Origin: Rhodoferax sp. BLA1 | Lineage (GTDB): Bacteria; Pseudomonadota; Gammaproteobacteria; Burkholderiales; Burkholderiaceae_C | Length of the DNA stretch: 64,000 nt | Assembly (NCBI RefSeq): GCF_013416775.1 | Contig: NZ_SZVI01000001.1 | Location: 310,001-374,000, forward strand | Direction of reading: 5' to 3' | In this document: one piece after another, positions 46,727-57,792 of the stretch | Layout of the letters: each line of letters begins with the position of its first letter | Position numbering within the stretch: the stretch's first letter is position 1 | The notes under the pieces: generated by a model | The model's input: only the letters and a program-made list of their open reading frames with translations | The model's database searches: none | Told to the model about the DNA's origin: nothing | Program-made: the position numbers and the translations under genes

Positions 46727-47506
46727 ATGTCGACTAAGAAGAGAGCTTTGGCCGTTTACCCCAGTCTTCAAGGGCAGCGTGTGTTTGTCACGGGTGGGGC
46801 GACATCGGTTGGTGCCGCCATCGTGGGTGCTTTTGCCGAACAAGGTGCACAGGTGGCGTTTGTGGACATCGCCGACGCCCAAAGTGCCGAACTGGCGGCC
46901 AACATCGAGGCCCAGGGCTGGGGGCGCGTCTGGTGGCGCAGTTGTGATGTCAGCGATGTGGTGGCCTTACAGGCAACCTTGGCCCAGGCCCAGCAAGAAC
47001 TGGGCGACTTTTCCATCCTGGTCAACAACGTCGCCAGTGACGACCGCCACACGCTTGAATCGGTCACACCCGACTACTGGGACGAGCGCATGGCGGTGAA
47101 CCAGCGCCCGGCGTTTTTTGCCATCCAGGCGCTGGTGCCCGGCATGCGCCGCCTGGGCGGCGGTTCGATCATCAACCTGGGCTCCACTGGCTGGCAGGAA
47201 AAAAGTGGTGTCTATCCCTGTTATGCCGTTGCCAAATCGTCGATGAATGGGCTGACCCGGGGTTTGGCTGAGACCTTGGGTGCGGATCGCATCCGCATCA
47301 ATACGCTGTCGCCGGGCTGGGTCATGACCCAGCGCCAGCTGTCCAAATGGCTCAATGAGGAAGACATCAACACCATCCGCCGAAGCCAATGCCTGCCTGA
47401 CATGATTCAGGCCAGCGATGTGGCACGTATGGCGCTGTTTCTGGCCTCGGACGACGCGGCGATGTGCACCGCACAGGAGTTCAAGGTGGACGCGGGCTGG
47501 AACTAG
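46727..47506 (+). CDS. SDR-family sugar dehydrogenase
   Basis: A 259-residue classical SDR: TGGATSVGAAI (22-32), NNVAS (100-104), Ser153 in LGSTGW, and Tyr166-x3-Lys170 (YAVAK). Asp47 (VDIAD) suggests NAD use. It resembles L-arabinose/D-galactose 1-dehydrogenases of the SDR type, so it may oxidise the sugar to a lactone. No lactonase or dehydratase is nearby, so a full oxidative route is not shown. ATG at 46727 with AGGA seven bases upstream. It converges on gbpR, overlapping it by four bases at the stops. Confidence 0.87.
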   Translation: MSTKKRALAVYPSLQGQRVFVTGGATSVGAAIVGAFAEQGAQVAFVDIADAQSAELAANIEAQGWGRVWWRSCDVSDVVALQATLAQAQQELGDFSILVNNVASDDRHTLESVTPDYWDERMAVNQRPAFFAIQALVPGMRRLGGGSIINLGSTGWQEKSGVYPCYAVAKSSMNGLTRGLAETLGADRIRINTLSPGWVMTQRQLSKWLNEEDINTIRRSQCLPDMIQASDVARMALFLASDDAAMCTAQEFKVDAGWN

Positions 47507-48468
47507 TCGGCCACCGGCGCAAACTGTTTGCCATACACCGCCTGCGCCGAGGTTTTCAAGGCGGACAACAGCACCTGCGCCGCCGGTGACAAGGGTTTGT
47601 CGCGCCGGGTGATGAAACCAAAGGGCTCCAGCTCACACGGCAAATCCACCGGCAGGATGCGCAGCAAACCGTGGTCGGCGTAATAGCGCGCCACATCGGT
47701 CGCCATGATGCTGACCATGTCGCTGTCTTGCATCATTTTGGTCAAAAACAGCAAGGAGCTGGTTTCGATCCGGTTGCTCAGCTGCTGCAGGTCCAGCTCC
47801 TGAAACATCAGGTCAAATTTGTGGCGCATGACGCTGCCAACCGGTGGCACGATCCAGCCATAAGCCAACAAGTCGGGAAACAGCAACGGTGTTGTGCCAA
47901 ACAGCGGATGACCAGGTCGGGCCACCGCGCAGACCGGCTCATCGGCAATCGATTCGTAACGCAGGTCGTCGGTGTCATGCTCTTCGGACAAGCGGCCAAT
48001 CATCACATCCAGCGTGCCACGGTACAGCTGCTCCAGCAGCACATTGCTCGACTCAATCTGGATCGTGATACGCAGGTGGGGATGGGCTTGCTTCACGGCG
48101 GCAATCGTCGGGGGCAGCAATACCACTCCCGGCGCGGTGATGGCCCCGAGGTTGACTTGCCCAAACTGGCCATGTTTGGCGGCCTGCAACTCGTCGTTGG
48201 CCTGGTTCAGGCTGTTCAGGGCCGCTCGGGCATGGCGGATCATGGTCTCGCCATACCAGGTCGGGCGCATGCCGCGTGGCAGGCGCTCAAACAACTGCAC
48301 CCCCAGCACATCCTCCAGGTCCTTGAGCAGTTTGGAGGCCGCCGGCTGAGTCATGCTGAGCACCTGTGAGGCACGGTGGATATTGCCTTCTTCGGCCAGC
48401 GCCACGATCAGCAGCAGCTGCCGGGTTTTCAAGCGTGCACGGATCAGCCAATGGGTGTAATTTGTCAT
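47503..48468 (-). CDS. gbpR: LysR-family sugar regulator GbpR
   Basis: A 321-residue LysR-type regulator with the N-terminal helix-turn-helix (GNIHRASQVLSMTQPAASKL, about residues 28-47) and a periplasmic-binding-like effector domain. It resembles GbpR, which in Agrobacterium and Azospirillum controls the ChvE-type sugar-binding protein. It is divergent from that gene here, with a dyad-rich 150-base gap between. It probably responds to L-arabinose, galactose or a derivative. Confidence 0.88.
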   Translation of the reverse strand: MTNYTHWLIRARLKTRQLLLIVALAEEGNIHRASQVLSMTQPAASKLLKDLEDVLGVQLFERLPRGMRPTWYGETMIRHARAALNSLNQANDELQAAKHGQFGQVNLGAITAPGVVLLPPTIAAVKQAHPHLRITIQIESSNVLLEQLYRGTLDVMIGRLSEEHDTDDLRYESIADEPVCAVARPGHPLFGTTPLLFPDLLAYGWIVPPVGSVMRHKFDLMFQELDLQQLSNRIETSSLLFLTKMMQDSDMVSIMATDVARYYADHGLLRILPVDLPCELEPFGFITRRDKPLSPAAQVLLSALKTSAQAVYGKQFAPVAD

Positions 48469-48618
48469 ATCAGGGTTTCTACCAATCCGCTTTTAGATAT
48501 CGGAATAAGCACAAAATATATTGGAATATATCCAGCATTGTCCCTATGATCCGAGCCATCCGAGCCGTCTGGCGAGGACATGACAACAAATAGTCGATCA
48601 CCCTACAGGAGTCTTATT
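48469..48618. promoter_or_regulatory. gbpR-chvE divergent control region
   Basis: It holds GATATCGGAATAAGC (48496-48510) and the perfect inverted repeat ATATATT-GG-AATATAT (48516-48531), likely GbpR operators. Confidence 0.55.
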
Positions 48619-49695
48619 TTGAAAGCTCGCAGAACAACTTTAAAAGCACTGGCCATCGCTTTGGCACTGGGTTTGGGCGTTGCAGCACCGCTGGCACAAG
48701 CCCAGGACAAGGGAACCGTTGGTATCGCCATGCCGACAAAGAGCTCAACTCGATGGATCAACGACGGCAACAGCATGGTGGCCGCCTTGCAAGCCAAGGG
48801 GTACAAGACTGACTTGCAATACGGTGACGACGACATCCCGAACCAGTTGGCACAGATCGAAAACATGATCACCAAAGGGGTGAAGGTGCTGGTGATTGCT
48901 GCGATTGACGGCACCACCTTGTCCAATGCGCTGCAAAAAGCGGCCGACAAAGGCGTCAAGGTCCTGTCCTATGACCGTCTGATTGTGGGTAGCAAGAACG
49001 TGGATTACTACGCCACCTTCGACAACTTCCAAGTCGGTGTCCTGCAAGCTCAGTCATTGGAAAAAGCTTTGGGGTTGAAAGAAGGCAAGGGCCCGTTCAA
49101 CATCGAGCTGTTCGGCGGCTCGGCTGACGACAACAACGCCTACTTCTTCTATGACGGCGCCATGTCCGTGCTGCAACCGTACATCGACAAAGGCAAGCTG
49201 GTGGTGCAGAGCAAACAAGCCGGCATGAACAAGGTCTCAACGCTACGCTGGGACGGTGCCACTGCCCAGGCACGCATGGAAAACCTGCTGAGCGCCTATT
49301 ACGGCAAGGCCAAACTGCATGCGGTGTTGTCACCTTATGACGGTATCAGCATCGGGATTTTGTCGGCACTCAAAGGTGTGGGTTATGGCAGTGGCGGTCA
49401 AGCCATGCCTTTTGTCAGCGGCCAGGATGCTGAAGTGCCGTCCGTCAAGTCCATCATCCGTGGTGAACAGTACTCCACCGTGTTCAAGGACACCCGTGAG
49501 TTGGCCAAGGTTGCGGCAGGCATGGTCGATTCCATGCTGAGTGGCAAAAAGGTCGAGATCAACGATACCAAGACCTACAACAACAAGGTCAAGGTGGTGC
49601 CTTCTTACCTGTTGAAACCAGTCAGTGTTGACAAGTCCAATTACAAGGAAGTTTTGGTCGGCAGTGGTTACATCAAAGAAGAACAACTCAAGTAG
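48619..49695 (+). CDS. chvE: Multiple-sugar-binding periplasmic protein ChvE
   Basis: A 358-residue binding protein of the ChvE/XylF group. The signal peptide is [19 protein letters not shown] up to AQAQ; the mature protein starts [17 protein letters not shown], a ChvE hallmark. [13 protein letters not shown] and [12 protein letters not shown] are further family motifs. ChvE binds arabinose, galactose, glucose and xylose for uptake. The TTG at 48619 has AGGAG eight bases upstream. An ATG at 48580 has its GAGG only two bases away and would add 13 residues, so it is less likely. Confidence 0.9.
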   Translation: MKARRTTLKALAIALALGLGVAAPLAQAQDKGTVGIAMPTKSSTRWINDGNSMVAALQAKGYKTDLQYGDDDIPNQLAQIENMITKGVKVLVIAAIDGTTLSNALQKAADKGVKVLSYDRLIVGSKNVDYYATFDNFQVGVLQAQSLEKALGLKEGKGPFNIELFGGSADDNNAYFFYDGAMSVLQPYIDKGKLVVQSKQAGMNKVSTLRWDGATAQARMENLLSAYYGKAKLHAVLSPYDGISIGILSALKGVGYGSGGQAMPFVSGQDAEVPSVKSIIRGEQYSTVFKDTRELAKVAAGMVDSMLSGKKVEINDTKTYNNKVKVVPSYLLKPVSVDKSNYKEVLVGSGYIKEEQLK

Positions 49696-49713
49696 TTGAC
49701 TTGGCTAGGGTAG

Positions 49714-49747
49714 AAGGCCCTGTGCAGACAAGCGCAGGGCCTTTTTC
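49714..49747 (+). terminator. Hairpin with T-tract between chvE and gguA
   Basis: AAGGCCCTGTGC pairs with GCGCAGGGCCTT around AGACAA, followed by TTTTT. It lies inside the transport operon and probably reduces read-through, so the binding protein is made in excess over the ATPase and permease. Confidence 0.88.
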
Positions 49748-49762
49748 ATTTTCAGAGGCAAT

Positions 49763-51295
49763 ATGGCTGATCCGATTCTTGAAATGCGCGGGATCCACAA
49801 AGCGTTCCGCGGCGTACGTGCGTTAAGTGATGTGAATTTAACGGTCCAAGCTGGCCAGATCCACGCCATCGTGGGTGAAAACGGGGCTGGTAAATCAACA
49901 CTGATGAAGGTTCTCAGTGGGGTGTACCCATACGGCGAATACGAAGGCAACATCCGGTTCCAGAACCAGGACTGCCAGTTCCGCGGCATTGCCGACAGTG
50001 AGCACCGCGGCATCATCATCATTCACCAGGAGTTGGCACTGGTGCCGCTGCTGTCGATTGCTGAAAACATCTTTCTGGGCAACGAGCCAGCGCGCCACGG
50101 CATCATTGACTGGAACCAGGCCTATGTCAAAACACAGGCCTTGTTGGCCAAGGTCGGGCTCAAAGAGTCGCCCAATACCTTGATCACTAACATTGGTGTG
50201 GGCAAACAACAGCTGGTTGAAATCGCCAAGGCTTTGTCCAAAGAAGTCAAACTGCTGATACTGGACGAACCCACAGCGAGCTTGAACGAGACCGACAGTG
50301 ACGCGCTGCTGGAACTGTTGCTGGAACTCAAACGCCAGGGCATCGCCTGCATCCTGATCTCACACAAACTCAACGAAGTGTCCAAGGTGGCCGACGCCAT
50401 CACCATCCTGCGTGATGGCACCACGGTGGCATCACTGGACGCCCAAGGCACCAAGATCAGTGAAGACCTGGTGATCAAACACATGGTGGGTCGCGAGATG
50501 GCGGACCGTTATCCCAAACGTGTGCCACATATCGGTGACACCGTGTTTGAGATCAAAAACTGGCACGTCCACCATGAAGAACATGCCGACCGCGAAGTCA
50601 TCAAGGGTGTCGACCTGCATGTGCGCAAAGGCGAAATTGTTGGCATTGCGGGCCTGATGGGTGCCGGGCGCACCGAGCTGGCGATGAGTGTGTTTGGCCG
50701 CACCTACGGTCGCAACATCACTGGCGAAGTGTTGATGCATGGCAAGCCGATTGACACCAGCACCGTGCAAAAAGCCATCAACTCTGGGCTGGCCTACGTC
50801 ACCGAAGACCGCAAGGGTTACGGACTGGTGCTGGAAGAAACCATCGCCTGGAACACCACACTGGCCAATCTCGACGCGGTATCCAAACACTCGGTCATCG
50901 ACGAGGGCGAGGAATACAGTGTGGCCGAGGACTACCGGAAAAAGCTCAACATCCGCAGCCCCAATGTGTTTGCCAACACCGTCAACCTGTCGGGTGGCAA
51001 CCAGCAAAAGGTGGTGCTGAGCAAATGGCTGTTTTCAGACCCGCAAGTGCTGATTCTGGATGAGCCCACGCGTGGCATCGATGTGGGTGCTAAATATGAG
51101 ATTTACACCATCATTGCGCAGTTAGCCGAGCAAGGAAAATGCGTTCTGATGATCTCATCGGAAATGCCCGAGTTGTTGGGCATGTGTGACCGAATCTGTG
51201 TGCTAAACGAGGGCGCTTTTGTGGCGGAATTCACCGCCGCCGAAGCGTCTCAGGAAAAAATTATGCGTTCTATTGTGACCTCAGGAGCAAATTGA
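49763..51295 (+). CDS. gguA: Sugar ABC transporter ATPase GguA
   Basis: A 510-residue double ATPase of the XylG/GguA type. It has the first Walker [10 protein letters not shown] (about residues 36-44), [15 protein letters not shown], then in the second half the degenerate LMGAGRTEL and [15 protein letters not shown] with [11 protein letters not shown]. It powers uptake of the sugars bound by ChvE. CAGAGGCAAT lies ahead of the ATG. It is followed one base later by gguB. Confidence 0.93.
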   Translation: MADPILEMRGIHKAFRGVRALSDVNLTVQAGQIHAIVGENGAGKSTLMKVLSGVYPYGEYEGNIRFQNQDCQFRGIADSEHRGIIIIHQELALVPLLSIAENIFLGNEPARHGIIDWNQAYVKTQALLAKVGLKESPNTLITNIGVGKQQLVEIAKALSKEVKLLILDEPTASLNETDSDALLELLLELKRQGIACILISHKLNEVSKVADAITILRDGTTVASLDAQGTKISEDLVIKHMVGREMADRYPKRVPHIGDTVFEIKNWHVHHEEHADREVIKGVDLHVRKGEIVGIAGLMGAGRTELAMSVFGRTYGRNITGEVLMHGKPIDTSTVQKAINSGLAYVTEDRKGYGLVLEETIAWNTTLANLDAVSKHSVIDEGEEYSVAEDYRKKLNIRSPNVFANTVNLSGGNQQKVVLSKWLFSDPQVLILDEPTRGIDVGAKYEIYTIIAQLAEQGKCVLMISSEMPELLGMCDRICVLNEGAFVAEFTAAEASQEKIMRSIVTSGAN

Positions 51296-51296
51296 C

Positions 51297-52493
51297 ATGG
51301 CGACCGTCTCTTCAAAAGCCACCCCACCCGCAGCGGCCTCCCCAGGCTTGGGTTTCTTGAAAAACAACCTGCGCGAGTATGGTCTGCTGATGTCGTTGGT
51401 GGCCATCATGGGGTTCTTCCAGGTGATGACCAATGGCACCCTGTTCCAGCCCCTGAATCTGACCAACCTGATTCTGCAAAACAGCTACATCATCGTGATG
51501 GCCCTGGGCATGTTGCTGGTCATTGTGGCTGGCCACATCGACCTGTCGGTGGGCTCAGTCTGCGGTTTTGTCGGTGCTGTCGCCGCCGTTTTGATGGTGG
51601 AATACAACCTCAACTTTGCGCTGACCGCCCTAATCTGCCTGGTGCTTGGTGGCGTGATTGGTGCCGCGCAAGGTTACTGGGTGGCTTTTTACAAGATACC
51701 CGCCTTCATCGTGACGCTGGCGGGCATGCTGGTGTTTCGGGGTCTCACCTTGGTGGTCCTGGGTGGCTCGTCAGTCGGTCCTTTTCCACCCGAGTTCCAG
51801 TTGCTCAGCACCGGTTTTATTCCAGACCCGTTTGGGGGTGAAAGCCTGAAAGTCCTGTCGCTGGTGCTCGGCTTGGCCATGGCCTTGATCTTGTTGTTGG
51901 CCAAAGTGAAAGACCGTGCCGCCCGTGCCAAACACGGCATGGACAACGAACCCTATGTCTTTTTCCTGTTCAAAAATCTGGCGTTTGCCGCCATGATTGC
52001 CGCGTTCAGCTACCTGCTGTCGTCTTACCGTGGTTTGCCCAATGTGCTGATCGTGATGCTGGTACTGATGCTGGTGTATGACTTTGTCACCTCCAAGACC
52101 ACCGTGGGCCGTCGCGTTTATGCTCTCGGTGGCAATGAAAAGGCAGCGCGTCTGTCCGGCATCAACACCGAGCGCCTGACCTTCTACACCTTCATCAACA
52201 TGGGCGTGCTGGCGGCCTTGGCCGGTTTGATCTTTGCCGCTCGGCTCAACACCGCCACACCCAAAGCAGGCCTCGGCTTTGAGCTGGATGTGATTGCCGC
52301 TTGCTTTATCGGTGGCGCCTCCGCGTCGGGTGGTGTTGGCAAGGTATTGGGTGCGGTGATTGGTGCGTTCATCATGGGTGTCATGAACAACGGCATGTCC
52401 ATCATGGGGATTGGCATCGACTGGCAACAGGTCATCAAAGGCTTGGTCTTGCTGGCAGCGGTGTGTGTCGACGTTTACAACAAGAAAAAATAA
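51297..52493 (+). CDS. gguB: Sugar ABC transporter permease GguB
   Basis: A 398-residue BPD_transp_2 permease with about ten to eleven helices. MLLVIVAGHIDLSVGSVCGF is the family signature and ALGGNEKAARLSGI the ATPase coupling segment. It is longer than YtfT/YjfF because of an inserted loop near residues 195-225, as in XylH/GguB. CAGGAG precedes the ATG. It forms a homodimeric channel with GguA. Confidence 0.93.
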   Translation: MATVSSKATPPAAASPGLGFLKNNLREYGLLMSLVAIMGFFQVMTNGTLFQPLNLTNLILQNSYIIVMALGMLLVIVAGHIDLSVGSVCGFVGAVAAVLMVEYNLNFALTALICLVLGGVIGAAQGYWVAFYKIPAFIVTLAGMLVFRGLTLVVLGGSSVGPFPPEFQLLSTGFIPDPFGGESLKVLSLVLGLAMALILLLAKVKDRAARAKHGMDNEPYVFFLFKNLAFAAMIAAFSYLLSSYRGLPNVLIVMLVLMLVYDFVTSKTTVGRRVYALGGNEKAARLSGINTERLTFYTFINMGVLAALAGLIFAARLNTATPKAGLGFELDVIAACFIGGASASGGVGKVLGAVIGAFIMGVMNNGMSIMGIGIDWQQVIKGLVLLAAVCVDVYNKKK

Positions 52494-52497
52494 CCTG

Positions 52498-53679
52498 ATG
52501 GCGGACAACACGGTATTGCAACTGCTAGGGCGTCGGCTGCGGCTGGCCGTGATCGGTGGCGGACCGGGCTCTTTTATCGGAGCCATGCACCGCCAGGCAG
52601 CGCGGCTGGATGACCGTTTTGAGCTGGTCGCCTGCGCCCTGTCCTCTGACCCTGAGCGCGCCCGCAGCGCCGGGCTGTCCATCGGCATGGCGCCCGAGCG
52701 CAGTTACCCCAGTGGCCAGGCCCTGATCGAGTCCGAGGCACAGCGCCCTGATGGTGCCGAGGTGGTGGCCATCATGACCCCCAACGACAGCCACTTTGTG
52801 TTGGCCATGTTGGCGTTGGACCACGGCATGGATGTGATCTGCGACAAACCCATGACCAACACGCAGGCAGAGGCACAGGCGCTTCACCAGAAGGTCCAAG
52901 ACACCGGACTGGTGTTTTGTCTGACCCACAACTACACCGGTTATCCGATGGTGCGCCAGGCCCGGGCCATGGTGCAGGACGGCCAGTTGGGCGAGATCCG
53001 GCTGGTGCAGGTCGAGTACGTCCAAGGGGGTCGCGCCAAGGCAGGACCAGGCCGACGCGCCTGGAAAGACGACCCAACGCGAGGTGGCCCCTCTCTGGTG
53101 CTGGCCGACATCGGCACCCACGCCCACAACCTGCTGCGATTCATGACCCTGCTGGAGGTAGCGCAGGTGGCGGCCGAGGTCGGCAGCATCGTGCCGGATC
53201 GCCTGACCCACGACTACGCGGGCGCGATGCTGCGTCTGAGCAACGGGGCACGCGGCAGTTTTTGGGTGACCCAGGCGGCGGCAGGTGTGGAAAACGGTCT
53301 GCGTATCCGTATCAGCGGCGCTTTGGGTAGCCTGGAGTGGCAACAAGAGCACCCACAAGTGCTGCACTTCAAACCACTGGATGCGCCAGCACAGATACGT
53401 ACACCCAATGGCCCTGGCACCCTGCCGCTGGCCGCGCGAGCCTCACGCATCGTGGCCGGGCATCCCGAAGGTTTTCACGAAGCCTTTGCCAACCTGTACA
53501 CCGACGCGGCCGATACGATCGCCGCGCGCCGCTGTCATCAGGCGGTGGACCCGCTGTCCACACATTTCCCCAACGCCAGTGACGGTCTGCAAGGTCTGCG
53601 CTTTGTCACCGCCGCGCTGGTCTCCAGCCAGCAACAAGGTACCTGGACAGCCGTTGAAGGTACAACTGACCATGTTTGA
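52498..53679 (+). CDS. Gfo/Idh/MocA-family sugar oxidoreductase
   Basis: A 393-residue NAD(P)-dependent oxidoreductase: Rossmann motif [13 protein letters not shown] near residue 17, the EKP-type motif as CDKPMTNT (residues 115-122), and [15 protein letters not shown] in the C-terminal domain with the conserved Asp and His. It acts on a sugar or sugar-derived substrate. It lies four bases after gguB and overlaps galT by eight bases, so it belongs to the transporter-galactose operon. The exact substrate is not known. Confidence 0.9.
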   Translation: MADNTVLQLLGRRLRLAVIGGGPGSFIGAMHRQAARLDDRFELVACALSSDPERARSAGLSIGMAPERSYPSGQALIESEAQRPDGAEVVAIMTPNDSHFVLAMLALDHGMDVICDKPMTNTQAEAQALHQKVQDTGLVFCLTHNYTGYPMVRQARAMVQDGQLGEIRLVQVEYVQGGRAKAGPGRRAWKDDPTRGGPSLVLADIGTHAHNLLRFMTLLEVAQVAAEVGSIVPDRLTHDYAGAMLRLSNGARGSFWVTQAAAGVENGLRIRISGALGSLEWQQEHPQVLHFKPLDAPAQIRTPNGPGTLPLAARASRIVAGHPEGFHEAFANLYTDAADTIAARRCHQAVDPLSTHFPNASDGLQGLRFVTAALVSSQQQGTWTAVEGTTDHV

Positions 53680-54724
53680 CCCCAGTGACCATTCCCATCG
53701 TCGTTACAACCCCCTGACCGGTCAATGGGTGCTCGTCTCGCCACACCGTGCCAAGCGCCCCTGGCAAGGCCAGCAGGAATCACCGGATCGCAGTGAACGA
53801 CCCAGCCATGACCCGCAGTGTTATTTGTGTGCCGGCAACCTGCGGGTGACCGGTGAGCGCAACCCTGACTACCAGCACACCTTCGTCTTCACCAACGATT
53901 TTGCGGCCATGATGGCGGACACGCCCGAGGCTGAAGCTTCGAAAGACGAGCTGTTCCAGATCAAAAGTGCCCGGGGCACCAGCCGGGTGATCTGTTTCTC
54001 GCCCGACCACAGCCTGTCCTTGCCAGAGTTGGCTTTGCCCGCCATCGGTCAGGTCATCCAAACATGGATCTCCGAGACCACGGAGCTAGGGCAAACCTAC
54101 CCAGGCATCCAGATCTTCGAGAACAAGGGTGCCATGATGGGCTGCTCCAACCCGCACCCACATGGTCAGATCTGGGCCACCAGTTACATCCCCAGCGAAG
54201 TGCATCAGGAAGACCTGCACCAGCGAGCCTACTTCAGCGAACACCAGCGCCCCCTGCTGCTCGACTATGCCGAACGCGAGGCGGCCAGTGGCCAGCGTGT
54301 GGTCGTCCAGACGGCGCATTGGCTGGCGGTGGTGCCGTTCTGGGCCACCTGGCCTTTCGAGATTTTGCTGTTGCCACGCTTTGCCGTGCAGCGCATCACC
54401 CAACTTGACGCTATACAGCAGGCTGATCTGGCGCTGGCATTAAAAAAACTGACCAGCCGTTATGACAACCTGTTCCAGTGTTCCTTCCCCTACTCGATGG
54501 GCTGGCATGGCGCCCCGTTTGACGGTCGCAGCACCGAAGGCTGGCAGTTGCACGCCCATTTTTACCCCCCTCTGCTGCGCTCAGCCAGTGTGCGCAAGTT
54601 CATGGTGGGGTTTGAGATGCTGGCCGAAGCGCAGCGTGACCTCACGCCAGAACAGGCCGCTGATCGCTTACGCGCGGTCTCTGACCTGCATTACCGCGAA
54701 TCATCCACATGTCCCAAGCTTTGA
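53672..54724 (+). CDS. galT: Galactose-1-phosphate uridylyltransferase
   Basis: A 350-residue Leloir enzyme that exchanges UMP between UDP-glucose and galactose 1-phosphate. Zinc ligands Cys50, Cys53 (CYLC), His113 and His162 and the nucleophile His164 in NPHPHGQIW are all visible. It overlaps both neighbours (8 bases with the oxidoreductase, 16 with galK). No galE is in the window, so epimerisation of UDP-galactose must be encoded elsewhere. Confidence 0.95.
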   Translation: MFDPSDHSHRRYNPLTGQWVLVSPHRAKRPWQGQQESPDRSERPSHDPQCYLCAGNLRVTGERNPDYQHTFVFTNDFAAMMADTPEAEASKDELFQIKSARGTSRVICFSPDHSLSLPELALPAIGQVIQTWISETTELGQTYPGIQIFENKGAMMGCSNPHPHGQIWATSYIPSEVHQEDLHQRAYFSEHQRPLLLDYAEREAASGQRVVVQTAHWLAVVPFWATWPFEILLLPRFAVQRITQLDAIQQADLALALKKLTSRYDNLFQCSFPYSMGWHGAPFDGRSTEGWQLHAHFYPPLLRSASVRKFMVGFEMLAEAQRDLTPEQAADRLRAVSDLHYRESSTCPKL

Positions 54725-55869
54725 AACACGTCGCCACTGAGGCTTTTGAAGCCGCGTTTGGCAGCCCACCGCAACACTGGGTGCAAGCCCCCGGGCGGGT
54801 CAACCTGATTGGTGAACACACCGACTACAACGACGGTTTTGTCCTGCCCTGCGCCATCAACTTTGGCACGCTGATCGCCGCCAGCGCACGCGCTGACGCC
54901 GTCGTGCGGGTGGTGGCGGCCGACTACGGCGGCGAAGTCGACAGCTTCCGCCTTGACCAGCCCATCCTGCCTTTGGCTGAGGGCGCTTGGCCCAATTACG
55001 TACGCGGGGTGGTCAAGTACCTGCTTGAAACTGACTTGCCGCTGAAAGGTGCCGATTTGGCACTCGCTGGCAATGTGCCGCAGGGTGCTGGCTTGTCGTC
55101 CTCCGCATCGCTGGAAGTGGCGGTGGCTCAGGCTTTCAAAACCCTGCAGGGGCTCAGTGAGCTCAGTCCTACCGACATGGCCTTGATTGCCCAACGCGCC
55201 GAAAACCGGTTTGTTGGCTGCAACTGCGGCATCATGGACCAACTGGTATCAGCACGCGGGGAAGCCGGTAGCGCCCTGCTGATCGACTGCCGCTCCCTTG
55301 CCACACAGGCGGTGCCGATGCCTGCTGATGTGGCGGTGATGATTGTGCATTCCCGGGTGCGCCGCGGGCTGGTTGGCAGTGAGTACAACACCCGGCGCCT
55401 GCAGTGTGAAGCGGCGGCCAAACACTACGGCGTCAAGGCCTTGCGTGATCTGGACCTGGCCCGGCTGGAGACTGAGGCGAGGGATTTGGATGCCATCGTG
55501 CTGCGCCGTGCCCGGCACATCGTCACCGAAAACCAGCGCACGCTCGACGCCGCAGTGGCTTTGGCAGTGGGTGATTTACGTCAGATGGGGCAACTCATGG
55601 CGGCCTCCCATGTCTCGATGCGTGACGACTTCGAAATCACTGCGCCCGCGGTCGACCAGTTGGTGGACATCCTTCAGACCGCCATTGGCCCGGTGGGTGG
55701 CGCCCGCATGACCGGCGGCGGCTTTGGCGGCTGTGCGGTGGCACTGATGCCATCAAGCCATGTCGAAGCGGTCCGCCAAGCCGTGGCAGAGCAGTACCGA
55801 TCACCCACTGGCGAAGCGGGTACCGTCTACGTCTGCCAGGCCTCACAAGGCGCCGGCTCACTGAGCTGA
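54709..55869 (+). CDS. galK: Galactokinase
   Basis: A 386-residue GHMP kinase that phosphorylates galactose at C1. It has the galactokinase signature [16 protein letters not shown] (about residues 28-43), the ATP-binding [14 protein letters not shown] and the late [11 protein letters not shown] motif. It is coupled to galT by overlap. A 255-base gap with two dyads separates it from araB. Confidence 0.95.
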   Translation: MSQALKHVATEAFEAAFGSPPQHWVQAPGRVNLIGEHTDYNDGFVLPCAINFGTLIAASARADAVVRVVAADYGGEVDSFRLDQPILPLAEGAWPNYVRGVVKYLLETDLPLKGADLALAGNVPQGAGLSSSASLEVAVAQAFKTLQGLSELSPTDMALIAQRAENRFVGCNCGIMDQLVSARGEAGSALLIDCRSLATQAVPMPADVAVMIVHSRVRRGLVGSEYNTRRLQCEAAAKHYGVKALRDLDLARLETEARDLDAIVLRRARHIVTENQRTLDAAVALAVGDLRQMGQLMAASHVSMRDDFEITAPAVDQLVDILQTAIGPVGGARMTGGGFGGCAVALMPSSHVEAVRQAVAEQYRSPTGEAGTVYVCQASQGAGSLS

Positions 55870-56124
55870 GCCCATCCAACGACTCGCTCCCTGCGGGTTT
55901 GCGGCATGTGTTTATTGGTATCAATAGTCTCCTAATCTCTATTGGATCAATATACCCCCCATGGCTATCATGCCCTCACTCTTTGGCCTTTGATCGGTTG
56001 CATGTGCCGCTGATCCCAGGCCAAAGAGCTGTTTTTCTGTGATCGGACACCCTGGCCTGCGCACCGCTTGGCCAGGTCTGTTGTCCCCTCACGGTTCATG
56101 CTTGTTTCAATTCCTGGATGTTTT
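55870..56124 (+). promoter_or_regulatory. araB upstream region with two dyads
   Basis: TATTGGTATCAATA (55913-55926) and TATTGGATCAATA (55940-55952) are perfect or near-perfect inverted repeats about 26 bases centre to centre. They look like paired operator sites for the araBDA operon, possibly for GbpR. The rest is non-coding. Confidence 0.6.
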
Positions 56125-57792
56125 ATGAGCTCTTATGCATTGGGTCTGGATTACGGCAGTGATTCGGTCAGGGCGCTGTTGGTGAATGCGCAAACCGGCG
56201 AAGAAGTGGCGAGTGCCGTGGTGTACTACCCACGCTGGAGCCAAGGCCTGTTTTGCGCGCCCGCCAAAGACCAGTTTCGCCAGCACCCGCTGGACTACAC
56301 CGACAGCTTGGTGGAAGCCGTGCAGGCCCTGTGGCAAAAAGCCCCGGCGGGTGCTGCCCAGCAGGTGGTGGGCCTGAGTTTTGACACCACCGGCTCGACC
56401 CCAATTGCCTTGAACCGCGACGGTGTGGCACTGGCCTTGCTGCCTGAATTCGCCACCAATCCCAACGCGATGTTTGTCCTGTGGAAAGACCACACCGCCG
56501 TCAAAGAGGCGCAGCAAATCACCGCAGCCGCTCACCAGGCACCGGAAAACTACCTGAAGTTTGAGGGTGGCATTTATTCCTCGGAGTGGTACTGGGCCAA
56601 AGCCTTGCACGTGATGCGCGCTGACCCGGCGGTGGCCAAAGCTGCTTATATGTGGGTCGAACACTGCGACTGGATATCGGCTGTGCTGACCGGCACCACC
56701 CACCCCGACACACTGCGCATGGGCCGCTGCGCCACCGGGCACAAGCTGATGTGGCATGCCAGTTGGGGGGGTTACCCACCCGATGCCTTCTTTGCCGGTA
56801 TCGACCCGCTGCTGAGCGGTCTGCGTGACCGGCTACCGGTCGAGACCTTCACCGCTGACCAATTGTGCGGCCGACTCACCGCAGAATGGGCTGAGAAACT
56901 GGGCCTGCCCGTGGGCACAGCGGTCGGTTTTGGCGCTTTTGATTGCCACATGGGCGCAGTGGCCGCCAACGTCAAACCGGGCGTGTTGACCAAAATCATG
57001 GGCACCTCCACTTGCGACATCACCGTGGCCAGCTACGCCGACATCGGTAACAAAACAGTGCGTGGTATCTGTGGCCAGGTGGACGGCTCGGTGATGCCCG
57101 GCCTGGTGGGGCTGGAGGCGGGGCAATCCGCCTTTGGCGATTTGTATGCCTGGTTTCGCAACCTGGTCAACTGGCCCACGGCCAACCTGCTGCAGCGTAG
57201 CACCCTGATCGACGAGGCCACCAAGCACAAGCTGATCCAGGAGATTGAGGACCACACCTTGGCGGCACTGGGAGTTGAAGCGGCCAAACTCGCGGTCGGA
57301 GAAACTGGTATCACCGCGTTGGACTGGGTCAATGGCCGCCGCACGCCCGATGCCGACCAGACCGTGGCCATGGCCCTCACCGGCCTGAAGATGGGCAGCC
57401 AGGCACCGCAGGTGTTTCGCGCACTGGTGGAAGCCACCGCCTTTGGGGCTCGCGCGATCATCGAACGCTTCAAAGACGAAGGCATTGCGATCAACGCCGT
57501 GGTGGTGATTGGCGGCATTTCCAAGAAGTCAGACTTTGTCATGCAGGTCTGCGCCGACGTCTGGAACTGCCCGATCGACGTGTTGGAGAGTGAACAGAGC
57601 TGCGCCCTGGGTGCCGCCATTTTTGCCGCCACCGTCGGTGGGGTACACGCCAATGTGGCCAGCGCCCAGGCGGTGATGGCATCACCGGTCTGCAAAACCT
57701 ACGTACCCAATGCCGAAGCCGCTTTGGCCTATGAACCGCTCTACGCCCAGTACCAACAACTGGGCGCTTATGTGAACGAAGGAAAGCCATGA
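56125..57792 (+). CDS. araB: Ribulokinase
   Basis: A 555-residue FGGY-family kinase that phosphorylates L-ribulose. It has ALGLDYGSDSVRALLVN at the start, SFDTTGST, EHCDWISAVLTG, GTSTCDI and the late ATP-binding VVVIGGISKKSDF. The length is normal for AraB. The ATG at 56125 puts the GLDYGSDS motif at residues 7-14. The stop overlaps araD by ATGA. Confidence 0.94.
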   Translation: MSSYALGLDYGSDSVRALLVNAQTGEEVASAVVYYPRWSQGLFCAPAKDQFRQHPLDYTDSLVEAVQALWQKAPAGAAQQVVGLSFDTTGSTPIALNRDGVALALLPEFATNPNAMFVLWKDHTAVKEAQQITAAAHQAPENYLKFEGGIYSSEWYWAKALHVMRADPAVAKAAYMWVEHCDWISAVLTGTTHPDTLRMGRCATGHKLMWHASWGGYPPDAFFAGIDPLLSGLRDRLPVETFTADQLCGRLTAEWAEKLGLPVGTAVGFGAFDCHMGAVAANVKPGVLTKIMGTSTCDITVASYADIGNKTVRGICGQVDGSVMPGLVGLEAGQSAFGDLYAWFRNLVNWPTANLLQRSTLIDEATKHKLIQEIEDHTLAALGVEAAKLAVGETGITALDWVNGRRTPDADQTVAMALTGLKMGSQAPQVFRALVEATAFGARAIIERFKDEGIAINAVVVIGGISKKSDFVMQVCADVWNCPIDVLESEQSCALGAAIFAATVGGVHANVASAQAVMASPVCKTYVPNAEAALAYEPLYAQYQQLGAYVNEGKP

